DNA of 64,000 bases from Cyclobacteriaceae bacterium (GTDB lineage Bacteria > Bacteroidota > Bacteroidia > Cytophagales > Cyclobacteriaceae): positions 868,001-932,000 of the forward strand of contig JAHBTX010000001.1 of the NCBI GenBank assembly GCA_019638395.1, in the 5' to 3' direction. Both the position numbers and the translations under genes were made by a program. Each line of letters begins with the position of its first letter. Position 1 is the stretch's first letter. The notes beneath the pieces are model-generated. The model was not told the DNA's origin. It searched no databases and saw only the letters and a program-made list of their open reading frames with translations. Below are positions 26,299 through 35,667 of this stretch, piece by piece.

Positions 26299-28011
26299 TT
26301 ACTTGCTTCGGGTAGTTGTAAGGGCTCCATTGCTGAAATGGATAAACGGAACCACACCATTATCGTGCGTAGGTTGCAGCATATACCCGGCACCCAGGTG
26401 GCCGGGTATGGTTTCGCCTGGTGGTAATAATTCCAAAAAACGGGCACCATACTTGTTAAAAAACTGGCCCACCGTCATAATAACTTCGTAGCCAAGTGTT
26501 GCATATTCTCCTGGCAACCGGCTATGCTTCTGAATAAACTTTTTTCTGAATTCTGTATAAGGTGAGCTATTCAACGCCCGGTAATTCGGAGCTGCCATAT
26601 TTACCTGTGTTCGTTCAAATTTAGAATAGTCTATTGAAGTATCGGTAAGCCAGGTTTCCTGCCCTATTACCGTAATTGAATCGCCTCTTGTTTCCACTCC
26701 ATTCACAACTTTAGAGTAGAGCAATTCATTATCAGATGCTACAAAAATACTTCCCAGGCTATCCTTTTTTAATTTAAACTGTAAGGGTTTCTTCCACTCA
26801 TCAAACTCAGTTGCCGTAACCAGGTTTGCAAGAATGGTGGCTGAGTTTTCTTTGCGTACTCTTTCAACAGCCACAACCTTTACCCCTAACTCTTGCGCTT
26901 TTTTAACATACGCAAATGCCAGTACCGAGTCTTTGGTTGTTTCGCCATAGTACACCAAAGCGTTTTTTCTGCGTACCCGTTGCGCTACCCACTCGGCCGA
27001 ACGCACTCCCAATGTTTCGTTGCTGGGTTGAAAAAGAAATGAATACAGATGTGGTGCAAAATCGATTGTGTTGGAAGCCGGGTTAATTAAAACGTTAATC
27101 TTGTTAGCCTGTGCAAACTCCAAAACAGGCCTGGCCTCTTCGGGAAAGAGCGGCCCTATAATCAGATCGGCCGACTTAAGTTCTTCTTTTGCTAAAATTT
27201 TGCGGGTTGCTTCGGCAGATCGCTCGGTATCATAAGCTAAAATTTCCAGATTAACTCCCTGCCTTCTCAAACTATCAGCAGCAAGCTTAATGCCCTCATA
27301 CATATCCAACACAAACTGATTGCGTTTTACTACGGGCGATGGATCTAAAGTAGCGGCCAGAAAAGGCATTAGTAAAGCTACGCGATAAGAATCTTTAAAA
27401 ACCGGCTTGGGAGTTTCTACCGCCACAAGTTTTTCGCGGGGGAGATTAAATTTTGTAATCAGTAATTCCATCATGGCTTTTTCCTGCAAGTGATACGGTT
27501 GCTTCCCTAATACTTTAAGCAAGGCCCGGCCAGCTTCGCGTTCGTCCGGAAATTCTTCCAACACCATTTTAAGTGTTTCGGCATCATCAACTTTGTTAAG
27601 ATAATATCGCTTCAGCTCGGAAAGACCAGTTTGAAACGAGGGATTGGTAATTTTAGCGGCAACTTTTAGTGCCTGAAATATATCGCCCTGATCGAAATAC
27701 AATTTACACAACCAATACTCTACTTCAGGTAATTGATCCCATTTAGGGTAAAGAGTCTTTATCTGAAGAAACATATCTTTTGCTACCGAACCATACCCCA
27801 ACTGCTGGGCCGAGAGGGCATAATAAAAGGAGGCATATTCCGGAAAAGGATTGGCTTGATCGTAAACAGTAAGCGGTTTGAAGGCAGCCATGGCCGCACT
27901 GTATTGCTTGCCTTCATATAAATCTTTTGCCTGCCGGAATTGCTTTCGGAAATCCTGTGCCTCCGATAGCAGGCTAACAAAAAACAAAATGAGTAAGAAA
28001 TGTTTACGCAT
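26299..28011 (-). CDS. TPR / periplasmic-binding protein-like lipoprotein-activator type protein
   Basis: A 570-residue exported protein. The ATG at 28011 (or the one 6 bases earlier) gives a signal peptide ending LLSEAQ. Residues about 20-180 form helical TPR-like repeats, and residues about 200-560 have a type I periplasmic-binding fold (YRVALLMPFLAA, ADLIIGPLFPEEARPVLEFA, INVLINPASN, NMAAPNYRALNSSPYTEFRKK). This TPR-plus-binding-domain layout resembles LpoA, the activator of penicillin-binding proteins, and branched-chain amino-acid receptors. It lies at the end of the typA-TPR-guaA group, 55 bases after the guaA stop. The ligand is unknown. Confidence 0.78.
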   Translation of the reverse strand: MRKHFLLILFFVSLLSEAQDFRKQFRQAKDLYEGKQYSAAMAAFKPLTVYDQANPFPEYASFYYALSAQQLGYGSVAKDMFLQIKTLYPKWDQLPEVEYWLCKLYFDQGDIFQALKVAAKITNPSFQTGLSELKRYYLNKVDDAETLKMVLEEFPDEREAGRALLKVLGKQPYHLQEKAMMELLITKFNLPREKLVAVETPKPVFKDSYRVALLMPFLAATLDPSPVVKRNQFVLDMYEGIKLAADSLRRQGVNLEILAYDTERSAEATRKILAKEELKSADLIIGPLFPEEARPVLEFAQANKINVLINPASNTIDFAPHLYSFLFQPSNETLGVRSAEWVAQRVRRKNALVYYGETTKDSVLAFAYVKKAQELGVKVVAVERVRKENSATILANLVTATEFDEWKKPLQFKLKKDSLGSIFVASDNELLYSKVVNGVETRGDSITVIGQETWLTDTSIDYSKFERTQVNMAAPNYRALNSSPYTEFRKKFIQKHSRLPGEYATLGYEVIMTVGQFFNKYGARFLELLPPGETIPGHLGAGYMLQPTHDNGVVPFIHFSNGALTTTRSK

Positions 28012-28065
28012 GCACATTACTTTATCGCAACCGTTGGCCAATATAAGGAATCAAAAATTAAGCCG

Positions 28066-29592
28066 CTATTCCCACTCGATGGTTGCCGGTGGTTTGGAGC
28101 TGATATCATATACCACCCGATTAACGCCCTTCACTTTGTTAATAATATCAGAAGAGACTTCACTTAAAAACTCATGCGGCAAATGGGCCCAGTCGGCCGT
28201 CATACCATCTACACTTATTACCGCACGCAAGGCTGTAACCTGCTCGTAAGTTCGTTCATCGCCCATAACACCTACCGAATACACCGGTAATAACACAGCC
28301 CCCGCCTGCCACACTTTTTCATATAAACCATGCGAACGCAACGCACCAATGAAAATTGCATCCACTTCCTGCAGTACTTTTACTTTATCGGCCGTAATCT
28401 CGCCCAATATGCGAATTCCTAAACCCGGACCCGGAAACGGATGACGTCCTAAAATCAAAGAATCAATGCCTAACGTTTTACCGACCAGCCGAACTTCATC
28501 TTTAAATAAAGTATTTAAAGGTTCTACTACTTTCATCTTCATCTTTTCGGGTAAGCCACCCACGTTGTGATGCGATTTAATAGTTGCTGATGGCCCTTTT
28601 ACCGAAACCGATTCAATTACATCGGGATAGATAGTGCCCTGCCCTAACCACTTTACATCCGTAAGGGCGTGCGCTTCTTCATCAAACACATCAATAAAAG
28701 TTTTACCGATAGCTTTGCGTTTGGCTTCGGGTTCGGCCAATCCCTTTAAAGCTGAATAGAATTTTTCTTTTGCATCAACACCTTTTATGTTAAGGCCCAT
28801 ACCCTGGTACGACTGCAATACTTGCGCAAATTCATCTTTGCGCAACAATCCATTATCAACAAAAATGCAATACAGATTTTTGCCAATAGCTTTATGGATA
28901 AGCATGGCCGCCACCGTAGAATCTACACCACCCGATAAAGCCATTACTATTTTATCAGTACCTAATTTCTTCTTCAGATCTGCCACGGTTGTTTCCACAA
29001 ACTGATCGGGTGTCCAATCTTGTGCGCAACCACAAATATGAACCACAAAATTGCGCAACAGATTTTTGCCTTCCAGCGAATGTGTTACCTCGGGATGAAA
29101 CTGGATACCGTATAACTTTTCACCTTTTAAATGGAAAGCTGCAACTTTTACAGAAGGCGTGCTGGCAATAATTTCAAACTGATCGGGAATAGAAGTAATG
29201 GTGTCTGCATGCGACATCCACACTTGAGAGTCGAGCGAGATTTCTTTTAATAACTCGTTGTGGTGATTAACAGTAGTAAGTTTGGCACGACCATATTCAC
29301 GAATCTGTGAAGGGGCTACCGATCCGCCATTTTTGTGGGCAATCAATTGCGCACCGTAACAAACACCCAATACCGGAATTTTTCCAAACTGTTTCAAGTC
29401 CACATCGGGCGAACCGGCATCGCGCACCGAACACGGGCTTCCCGAAAGAATCACACCTTTAATATCGGGTGTAATAGCAGGTATGTGATTGAAGGGATGA
29501 ATCTCGCAATACACATTTAACTCGCGCACCCTGCGCGCAATGAGTTGCGTGTATTGCGAACCAAAATCGAGAATGAGAATTTGTTGTGCCAT
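28066..29592 (-). CDS. guaA: GMP synthase (glutamine-hydrolysing)
   Basis: Full-length (508 residues) GuaA, which turns XMP into GMP using ATP and ammonia from glutamine. The N-terminal class I glutamine amidotransferase has the nucleophile Cys78 in GVCYGAQ and HPEVTHS. The ATP-pyrophosphatase has the PP-loop SGGVDST near residue 220, and the C-terminal dimerisation domain ends KPPATIEWE, the family's conserved tail. It sits between a TPR gene and the binding-protein gene in one leftward group. Confidence 0.97.
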   Translation of the reverse strand: MAQQILILDFGSQYTQLIARRVRELNVYCEIHPFNHIPAITPDIKGVILSGSPCSVRDAGSPDVDLKQFGKIPVLGVCYGAQLIAHKNGGSVAPSQIREYGRAKLTTVNHHNELLKEISLDSQVWMSHADTITSIPDQFEIIASTPSVKVAAFHLKGEKLYGIQFHPEVTHSLEGKNLLRNFVVHICGCAQDWTPDQFVETTVADLKKKLGTDKIVMALSGGVDSTVAAMLIHKAIGKNLYCIFVDNGLLRKDEFAQVLQSYQGMGLNIKGVDAKEKFYSALKGLAEPEAKRKAIGKTFIDVFDEEAHALTDVKWLGQGTIYPDVIESVSVKGPSATIKSHHNVGGLPEKMKMKVVEPLNTLFKDEVRLVGKTLGIDSLILGRHPFPGPGLGIRILGEITADKVKVLQEVDAIFIGALRSHGLYEKVWQAGAVLLPVYSVGVMGDERTYEQVTALRAVISVDGMTADWAHLPHEFLSEVSSDIINKVKGVNRVVYDISSKPPATIEWE

Positions 29593-29621
29593 AGGCTCTA
29601 CTAGTTATAACCCTTGCGGGA

Positions 29622-30461
29622 TTATTTTAACACCTCGTAACAATATTGTTTCAGGTAATCGGCCGCATCATCAAAACCCTGATAAAAAACTTTATTCAGG
29701 CAGCGGCACCCTTCTTCTTCGCGTTTCAATTCAACCAAGGCTATACCTTTGTAAAATAAAGCTTGCAAATTTTCGGCATCAAGGCGAAGCGCAACATCCA
29801 GAAATTTCACAGCCTGTTCGTATTGTTCCAACTCAAGCGAAAAGGCACCACCATAGTAATAAGCCGGAGCGTAGGCCCCATCTAATTGAATTGCCCGATT
29901 AACCGCTATCAGTGCACTATCGAGGTTTTGCATGGAGTAATGTACCAACGCCAGGTTCATTTCAAGCTCAGGATCATCTTGTATTTCAATGATCTGTTTG
30001 AAATCTTTTTTGGCAAGCTGGTATTCTTCTTTTTCCATGAATAAACTTCCGCGCCAGCGAAGCAACTGCGGATCGGGGCCTGCCAATTCGATAGCCGATT
30101 CAATATCGGTTAATTGCTTGTTGGTATCATCTAATTCGCGGTAAACCAAAGCCCGTAAAATAAGTGCCTGGTAGCTTTGCGGAAATTCGGGTATAAATTT
30201 ATTCATATCGGCAATAGCCGGTTGCCATTGGCCCGAACTGTAGTAGGCTACCGCTCTTTTGTAAAGTGTGCGGTAGTTTTCTTTCTGCTTTAGGCCGGAG
30301 GCCTTAATGATTTTAGAATAGAGCTTGATTGCCTTCTTAAAATCTTCGTGGCTCATTAATGTATCGGCTTCCGTTTCCCAGGCTGTCCACTTTGGGTTTT
30401 GTGCAAAACCCGAAATGAACATCGCCACGATGAAAAAAACCGTAAGCCAACTTTTATGCAT
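29622..30461 (-). CDS. Secreted tetratricopeptide-repeat protein
   Basis: A 279-residue protein with a signal peptide (cleavage near SGFAQ) and six or so TPR units, for example EADTLMSHEDFKKAIKLYSK, RRxVAYYSSGQWQPA and QALFYKGIALVELKREEEG. Near the end is a cysteine-rich stretch (GCRCLNKVFYQG). TPR proteins act as protein-protein scaffolds. The start codon overlaps the end of typA by 8 bases, which suggests co-transcription, but I infer no common function. Confidence 0.82.
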   Translation of the reverse strand: MHKSWLTVFFIVAMFISGFAQNPKWTAWETEADTLMSHEDFKKAIKLYSKIIKASGLKQKENYRTLYKRAVAYYSSGQWQPAIADMNKFIPEFPQSYQALILRALVYRELDDTNKQLTDIESAIELAGPDPQLLRWRGSLFMEKEEYQLAKKDFKQIIEIQDDPELEMNLALVHYSMQNLDSALIAVNRAIQLDGAYAPAYYYGGAFSLELEQYEQAVKFLDVALRLDAENLQALFYKGIALVELKREEEGCRCLNKVFYQGFDDAADYLKQYCYEVLK

Positions 30462-32277
30462 TCGATCCGGCCTTGTTACGTTCGCGCTTACGATCGTTTT
30501 CGTTCAGATAGATTTTGCGTAAGCGAATTGATTTTGGTGTAACCTCCACATACTCATCGGCCTGAATATATTCCAGTGCTTCTTCCAAAGTATGTTTCAG
30601 CGGGGGTGCTATTTTCATTTTTTCATCGGCCCCGGAAGCGCGCATGTTAGTAAGCTTTTTGGTTTTGGTAACGTTAATTACCAGATCGCCACTGCGGCTA
30701 TGTTCGCCAATTACCTGGCCTTCATACACAGGTTCGCCCGGATTGATAAAAAACTTACCCCGGTCTTGCAGGTTGTGTAAGCTGTAAGGAATGGCTTCGC
30801 CTTGTTCCATTACAATTAACGAACCGTTAATCCGGCCTGGTATTTCACCTTTATACGGTTGATATTCTTTGAAACGGTGCGTTACTACCGCTTCGCCTGC
30901 TGTTACGTTCAATAAATAATTTCGCAAGCCCATGATGCCACGAGAGGGAATAAGGAATTTCAAAATCATCCGATCGGCTTTTGGTTCCATGTTAATCATT
31001 TCACCTTTGCGCATTGATACGGTTTCGATTGCTTTACCGGCATCTGCTTCCGGTAAGTCGATGGTTAATTCCTCTACCGGTTCGCACTTTACACCATCAA
31101 TTTCTTTAAAGATTACCTGTGGTTGCCCTATCTGTAATTCATAACCCTCTCTGCGCATGGTTTCGATTAACACCGATAAGTGTAACACCCCACGCCCAAA
31201 CACCATAAAGCTATCGGCCGAACCGGTTTCGCCCACGCGCAACGCCAGGTTCTTTTCCAATTCTTTTTCAAGCCGCTCTTTAATATGGCGTGAAGTAACA
31301 AACTTACCTTCTTTGGCATAAAAGGGTGAGTTGTTGATGGTAAACAACATGCTCATGGTTGGTTCATCAATCGCAATCGACTTCAATGCTTCTGGTTTAT
31401 CTACATCGGCAACGGTATCGCCAATTTCAAAACCTTCCAGGCCTACCAACGCACAAATTTCACCGGCATTAACCTGCTCTACTTTTTTCTTTTCAAACCC
31501 TTCAAACACGTAAACTTCTTTGATTCGGGATTTTACCACACCCCCACCATCGCGCTTTACAAGTGCAACTTGCTGTCCGGCTTTAACGGAACCACGTTGC
31601 ACACGGCCAATCGCAATCCGGCCAATGAAAGAAGAATATTCCAACGAGGTAATCAATAGTTGCGTTGAACCTTCATCAATTTTAGGAGCAGGTATGTACT
31701 TGATGATACCTTCAATCAACGCGTTAATATCAGTAGTTGGGGTTTTCCAATCGGTACTCATCCAACCTTGCTTGGCCGAACCATAAAAAGCGGGGAAGTC
31801 GAGTTGATCTTCATTGGCATCTAATGCAAACATGAGATCAAAAACGGCCTCGTGCACTTCATCGGGTGTACAGTTTTTCTTATCTACTTTGTTAATTACC
31901 ACAATCGGCTTTAAGCCAAGTTGCAATGCTTTTTGCAATACGAAACGGGTTTGCGGCATGGGGCCTTCAAAAGCATCTACCAGCAGCAAACATCCATCGG
32001 CCATGTTTAAAACCCGTTCTACCTCGCCACCAAAATCGCTGTGGCCCGGGGTATCAATTACATTGATCTTATAATCTTTATATCGTACCGAAACGTTTTT
32101 GGCAAGGATGGTAATGCCCCGTTCACGCTCCAGGTCGTTGCTATCCATGATTAATTCGCCTGGATTTTCGTGGTCTTTAAACAGATGGCCGGCATGTAAC
32201 AATTTGTCAACCAACGTTGTTTTTCCATGGTCAACGTGGGCAATAATGGCAATATTCCTGATCTTACTAACTTCCAT
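30454..32277 (-). CDS. typA: Translational GTPase TypA/BipA
   Basis: A 607-residue ribosome-associated GTPase related to EF-G, acting in ribosome assembly and stress. G1 is AHVDHGKTT (13-21), followed by RGITI, DTPGHSDFGGEV and NKVD, then the domain II, III and V segments with FVTSRHIKERLEKEL and GRGVLHLSVLIETMRREGYE. The C-terminal domain specific to BipA is present (KKLTNMRASGADEKMKI). A perfect TATCTTTG -7 promoter sequence lies about 40 bases upstream. Confidence 0.97.
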   Translation of the reverse strand: MEVSKIRNIAIIAHVDHGKTTLVDKLLHAGHLFKDHENPGELIMDSNDLERERGITILAKNVSVRYKDYKINVIDTPGHSDFGGEVERVLNMADGCLLLVDAFEGPMPQTRFVLQKALQLGLKPIVVINKVDKKNCTPDEVHEAVFDLMFALDANEDQLDFPAFYGSAKQGWMSTDWKTPTTDINALIEGIIKYIPAPKIDEGSTQLLITSLEYSSFIGRIAIGRVQRGSVKAGQQVALVKRDGGGVVKSRIKEVYVFEGFEKKKVEQVNAGEICALVGLEGFEIGDTVADVDKPEALKSIAIDEPTMSMLFTINNSPFYAKEGKFVTSRHIKERLEKELEKNLALRVGETGSADSFMVFGRGVLHLSVLIETMRREGYELQIGQPQVIFKEIDGVKCEPVEELTIDLPEADAGKAIETVSMRKGEMINMEPKADRMILKFLIPSRGIMGLRNYLLNVTAGEAVVTHRFKEYQPYKGEIPGRINGSLIVMEQGEAIPYSLHNLQDRGKFFINPGEPVYEGQVIGEHSRSGDLVINVTKTKKLTNMRASGADEKMKIAPPLKHTLEEALEYIQADEYVEVTPKSIRLRKIYLNENDRKRERNKAGSNA

Positions 32278-32316
32278 AAATAGTGGTTTCCGCTTCGGTT
32301 TTCAACTTTAAGGCCG

Positions 32317-32324
32317 CAAAGATA
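32317..32324 (-). promoter_or_regulatory. Bacteroidota -7 promoter element for typA
   Basis: On the minus strand the octamer is TATCTTTG, matching TAnnTTTG exactly. Transcription would begin around 32313, giving a leader of about 36 bases before typA. A clear -33 TTTG is not visible at the usual distance. A 12-base palindrome lies about 32 bases further upstream at 32356-32367. Confidence 0.55.
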
Positions 32325-32389
32325 GCGTTATTTAGGGATTTTACCGGTGGCCATCCGGAATATTCCGAAAGGTTAACAGCGGGGTTATT

Positions 32390-33079
32390 TCAATCGATTT
32401 TATTGGTTGCTTTGTTCTTCTCGAAGAAGCCATGCAATGCTTCCATGATTGCATCGGGGTCGGTAAAGTAGTGAACGGCAGGATGCCTAAGGTTAAATTT
32501 TTCAATCAGGTTGTAATACGTGCTTTCATCGATGTGATGATCTTCCATCATAATTGTTTTTACATCCGGATCGGTTATAACCTGCCGGAATGTTTGCGTG
32601 CGGTTGTTCTCTTCAATTACGCGGGTGAGTTTGCGCTTTTCGCGTTCCAGTTTCCAAAAATAGTCGAATGGTGATTCAAACATTTGCACTTTACTGAGTG
32701 TTGGCGGTGCCACTTTTGTGCGATCTTCTATTTTGTTTGGATAAAGCCGATGTGATTGAATCGTTATTTCGCGCAACATAATTTTATTTTCACGCAGCAG
32801 TATAAACAATGCATCTTCCTGAAACATCAGGGGAAGTTCAACAGCATGATAACCTACAGCTGTAAACACCAGGGTGTCGATAGGCCGGGCTGTAATCAGA
32901 AATCCGCCTGCTGAATTGCTCACAACTCCGCGTGTAGTACGCTTTAGAGAAATATGAACACCGGGAAGGTCGGTCATACTAGCTGAATCCACCACAATAC
33001 CCCGGTAGATTTTTTGGCCCGCTACAAAACCGGGTATTAAACTGAAAAGTAGCATGTAAACCAGGCGTAGCAATGGCAA
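32390..33079 (-). CDS. Secreted CarboxypepD-regulatory-like domain protein
   Basis: A small (229-residue) exported protein. After a hydrophobic leader ending GFVAGQ comes a carboxypeptidase-regulatory-like beta-sandwich (about 25-105: YRGIVVDSASMTDLPGVHI, GFLITARPIDTLVFTAVGY). The C-terminal half is helical and charged with no known domain. The start is either a TTG at 33079, which gives an arginine before the hydrophobic core, or an ATG at 33055; I report the longer form. These domains precede TonB receptors but also occur alone in Bacteroidota surface proteins. The function is unknown. Confidence 0.72.
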   Translation of the reverse strand: MPLLRLVYMLLFSLIPGFVAGQKIYRGIVVDSASMTDLPGVHISLKRTTRGVVSNSAGGFLITARPIDTLVFTAVGYHAVELPLMFQEDALFILLRENKIMLREITIQSHRLYPNKIEDRTKVAPPTLSKVQMFESPFDYFWKLEREKRKLTRVIEENNRTQTFRQVITDPDVKTIMMEDHHIDESTYYNLIEKFNLRHPAVHYFTDPDAIMEALHGFFEKNKATNKID

Positions 33080-33126
33080 AATTTTCTGATTGATAGGATG
33101 GACAATACTATCAAAAAGTTTGAAAT

Positions 33127-34017
33127 CTAAGTTGTAAATCGAAGAAAGGTACCCATTGGTAAATTTCTTCCGGCAGATGATTTGAGGTAAAACTCGCCAT
33201 AGTCAGGATTAACATTGGGGAAATGCGATTTTACTACGTTTAATCCCACCAATGCAGATAAGCCCACCGCATACATGGAAAGAATAAAAAAAGATGGTGT
33301 TGGCTCTAACAACTGGCTGGCTAAGTAAACCAACTCATTCAGCTTTTCTTGTAAAGTCCACTTCTCCCCTTCCGGTCCGCGACCATACGGTGGCGGATCC
33401 ATAATAACGCCATTGTATTTATTGCCGCGCTTCACCTCGCGCTTTACAAACTTGAGCGCATCTTCATACACCCAGCGAATATCGTTGAGGCTATTTAATT
33501 GCATGTTTTGGTTTGCCCAGTTTAAGCCGGGCCGTGAAGCATCTACATGTGTTACTTCTGCACCAGCCGCCCGGGCTACTACCGATGCAGCACCGGTGTA
33601 AGCAAAAAGGTTTAGTACTCTACCTGATTTGCTCCAGGATGAAACGGTATCATAAATAAAATTCCAGTTTGTACCTTGCTCTGGAAATACACCTACATGA
33701 CCAAAGCCGGTAAGGGCAAGGCGCAACGTTAGGTTTAAAGTTTTATAGTTATACCGTACGTGCCAGCTATCATCCATTTGGTGGAGCTTCTTCCAGCCAC
33801 CTTTCACTTCTTCGCCAAATCGGTAATTATCTTTTTGTTCGCGGGTAAAATGCGCGTGGGCCTGTTGCTTCCAGGTGGCTTCGCTTCCTACCGGTTGCCA
33901 AATGGCCTGGGGTTCGGGTCTTATCAAAACAATTTTTCCAAAACGTTCTAACTTTTCAAAGTTGCCGGAGTCCAGCAATTCGTATTCTTTCCACGATGCA
34001 GGGTAATATAAATTCAA
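33127..34017 (-). CDS. Class I SAM-dependent rRNA methyltransferase-like protein
   Basis: A 296-residue methyltransferase. The SAM-binding motif I appears in LNLFAYTGAASVVAARAAGA, the acidic loop in VTHVDASRPGLNWANQN, and the catalytic DPP motif as DPPPYGRGP, as in the RlmI/RlmL-like branch that modifies 23S rRNA cytosine or guanine; the exact target is not known. The start is a TTG: an in-frame TAA lies two codons upstream and no ATG occurs early. Confidence 0.83.
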   Translation of the reverse strand: MNLYYPASWKEYELLDSGNFEKLERFGKIVLIRPEPQAIWQPVGSEATWKQQAHAHFTREQKDNYRFGEEVKGGWKKLHQMDDSWHVRYNYKTLNLTLRLALTGFGHVGVFPEQGTNWNFIYDTVSSWSKSGRVLNLFAYTGAASVVARAAGAEVTHVDASRPGLNWANQNMQLNSLNDIRWVYEDALKFVKREVKRGNKYNGVIMDPPPYGRGPEGEKWTLQEKLNELVYLASQLLEPTPSFFILSMYAVGLSALVGLNVVKSHFPNVNPDYGEFYLKSSAGRNLPMGTFLRFTT

Positions 34018-34103
34018 GGGTTATTATTTCGATATAAAAATAAGTGAAATCTCTTTCATAAGAATTTGAAGCAAATTAAACGACAATCGTTTCGATGCAA
34101 CCT

Positions 34104-35624
34104 TTATTTTAATTGCAACACAACTACAGCGTGTTTGGGTAAAGTTGCTTTTAGTATGCCATCTTTCAATGAAGCACTTTTAAATATAACCGGTTTAATC
34201 TGATCTGGCTTTTGAAACGAGTTGTAATCTTGCAGGTTGGTGCTTGTTAAAATGCGTCCGGTAACCGAAGTAAATTTACCACCACGCAAATCGATGGTTA
34301 TTTCCTGTTGCGCTTTTGCATCAATATTTACTAAAGAAATATGCACCAAACCAGAAGCATCTTTGGAGGCTGATGCCGATACGGCCGGTAGTTTCTCGCC
34401 ATCTAATTCGTAGTTGTTGGTAGTAATATCCAACGGCAGGTAAGTAGCATCTTGATGAACGTTATACATTTCCATTACATGATAGGTTGGAGTAAGTATC
34501 ATTTTCTCCTCCTCGGTAAGTATTACAGCTTGCAGCACATTTACAGTTTGTGCCAGGTTGGCCATGCGAACCCGCTCGCAATGCTTGTGAAAAATATTTA
34601 AAGTGGCACCTGCCAACACCGCATCGCGTATGGTATTTTGTTGAAACAAAAATCCGGGGTTAGTTCCTGGTTCTACTTCGTACCAACCGCCCCACTCATC
34701 AACCACCAAAGCAACTTTCTTTTTAGGATCGTATTTATCCATGATGGTACTGTGGCGTTGTATCGCTTCGTCCATAAAAAGTGCACGCTGCATGGTTTTA
34801 AAATATTGTTTTTCGGTAAAGGTGGTTGAAGGGCCTTTGTTACTCCAATCAATTACCGAGTAATGATGCAGTGCAATTCCTTCTAACATGTTGTGGGGAA
34901 TATCGCGCATCAACACTTCTGTCCAATGAAAATCATCGGAGTTTGCACCCGAAGCAATTTTGAAAAGTTTACCATTCATAAAGGTGGCGTATTGGCGATA
35001 AATGTTGGTGTAGTACTCTACCGTCATGTTACCTCCGCAACCCCATGTTTCATTACCAACACCCCAAAATTTTACATTCCAGGGTTTATCACGGCCATTT
35101 TCTTTCCTCCATTTAGACATGGGACTTATGCCATCAAAGTTTACGTACTGCACCCACTCGGTTAATTCTTGTACAGTACCACTGCCTACGTTGGCAGCCA
35201 GATAAGGCTCAGCACCAATTAACTCGCACATATTTAAAAAATCGTGCGTACCAAAACTATTATCTTCCGTAACGTTACCCCACCAGGTATTTACAATGGT
35301 AGGGCGGTTTGCTTTGGGGCCCACTCCATCTTTCCAATGATACGTATCGGCAAAGCAACCACCGGGCCACCGCAGGTTAGGTACTTTTAATTTTTTTAAA
35401 GCGTCCACCACATCATTTCTTACCCCAACCGTGTTTGGAATTTTAGTATTGCCTTCGCCCACATAAAAGCCTCCGTAAATGCACCTGCCCAGGTGTTCGG
35501 AAAAATGACCATAGATGTGCTTGTCAATTTTTAGTTTTCCCTGGTCGGTGTGCAGAATTACTTTGTTTTGAGCGAATGATGTGCTAATCAAAAAAACTAA
35601 GAGAAGTGCGGAGTAAATTTTCAT
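34104..35624 (-). CDS. Alpha-L-arabinofuranosidase, GH51 family
   Basis: A 506-residue secreted glycoside hydrolase with signal peptide residues 1-19 ending TSFAQ. The catalytic acid/base lies in GVGNETWGCGG (Glu192) and the nucleophile in VVDEWGGWYEV (Glu310), both typical of GH51, which releases terminal arabinose from arabinoxylan or arabinan. The C-terminal beta domain is present. There is no SusCD or other CAZyme beside it; its neighbours are ppc and a methyltransferase, so it is a solitary gene rather than part of a polysaccharide utilisation locus. Confidence 0.92.
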   Translation of the reverse strand: MKIYSALLLVFLISTSFAQNKVILHTDQGKLKIDKHIYGHFSEHLGRCIYGGFYVGEGNTKIPNTVGVRNDVVDALKKLKVPNLRWPGGCFADTYHWKDGVGPKANRPTIVNTWWGNVTEDNSFGTHDFLNMCELIGAEPYLAANVGSGTVQELTEWVQYVNFDGISPMSKWRKENGRDKPWNVKFWGVGNETWGCGGNMTVEYYTNIYRQYATFMNGKLFKIASGANSDDFHWTEVLMRDIPHNMLEGIALHHYSVIDWSNKGPSTTFTEKQYFKTMQRALFMDEAIQRHSTIMDKYDPKKKVALVVDEWGGWYEVEPGTNPGFLFQQNTIRDAVLAGATLNIFHKHCERVRMANLAQTVNVLQAVILTEEEKMILTPTYHVMEMYNVHQDATYLPLDITTNNYELDGEKLPAVSASASKDASGLVHISLVNIDAKAQQEITIDLRGGKFTSVTGRILTSTNLQDYNSFQKPDQIKPVIFKSASLKDGILKATLPKHAVVVLQLK

Positions 35625-35667
35625 ATACTAAATATTTATGTTACCAATTACCGGTAGAGAAGCAGAT

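Noticed and set aside
26245-26427. Plus-strand 60-codon frame near the end of the TPR/binding protein
   Set aside because: It overlaps the C-terminal coding region of a well-supported gene and shows no domain.
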